Source: Clostridiales bacterium (GTDB lineage Bacteria > Bacillota > Clostridia > Christensenellales > Aristaeellaceae). Taken from it: DNA of 6,263 bases. Below, piece after piece: positions 6,231 through 6,263 of the stretch. The notes under the pieces are model-generated. The model searched no databases. It saw nothing but the letters and a program-made list of their open reading frames with translations, and was not told the origin of the DNA. Numbering within the stretch: position 1 is the first letter of the stretch; every line of letters begins with the position of its first letter. The position numbers and the translations under genes are program-made. The stretch lies in assembly GCA_012522875.1 (NCBI GenBank), contig JAAYJP010000221.1:1-6263 (forward strand). Reading direction: 5' to 3'.

Positions 6231-6263
6231 GCTCCTCTATTTTCAATCCATGAACATGTGCGC

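Overview
This 6.3 kb window looks like chromosomal DNA of a Firmicute, most likely a clostridium-type organism of roughly balanced base composition. The evidence is the tilS-hpt-ftsH gene order typical of that phylum, strong AAGGAGG-type ribosome binding sites, a YoaR/VanW-type envelope protein, and a small heat-shock gene with what reads as a CtsR operator. I do not assign a genus.

Layout. Almost everything is on the minus strand and reads right to left: tilS (5556-4219), hpt (4215-3640), ftsH (3562-1676) and a VanW-domain membrane protein (1645-5). The gaps are 3, 77 and 30 nt, so this looks like one transcription unit, with a likely extra promoter before ftsH. On the right, an hsp20 gene (5718-6179, plus strand) diverges from tilS across a 161 bp region and ends at a clear intrinsic terminator.

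The divergent region 5557-5717 is the most informative non-coding part. Facing left is a good sigma-A promoter placed so close to tilS that the mRNA would start at, or within a base or so of, the ATG, with no Shine-Dalgarno sequence: a candidate leaderless transcript. Facing right is an extended -10 promoter for hsp20. Its -35 hexamer is embedded in a direct heptamer repeat that fits the published CtsR consensus at all but one position.

How the genes fit together. TilS makes the lysidine at the wobble position of the AUA-reading isoleucine tRNA, Hpt salvages purine bases, FtsH degrades misfolded membrane and regulatory proteins, and Hsp20 holds unfolded proteins under stress. FtsH and Hsp20 give the locus a protein quality-control flavour. 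The VanW-domain protein is an envelope protein of unknown biochemical role. I found no mobile element, CRISPR array, RNA gene or toxin-antitoxin module. I see no wholly new system; the items of interest are regulatory architecture and local oddities in ftsH.
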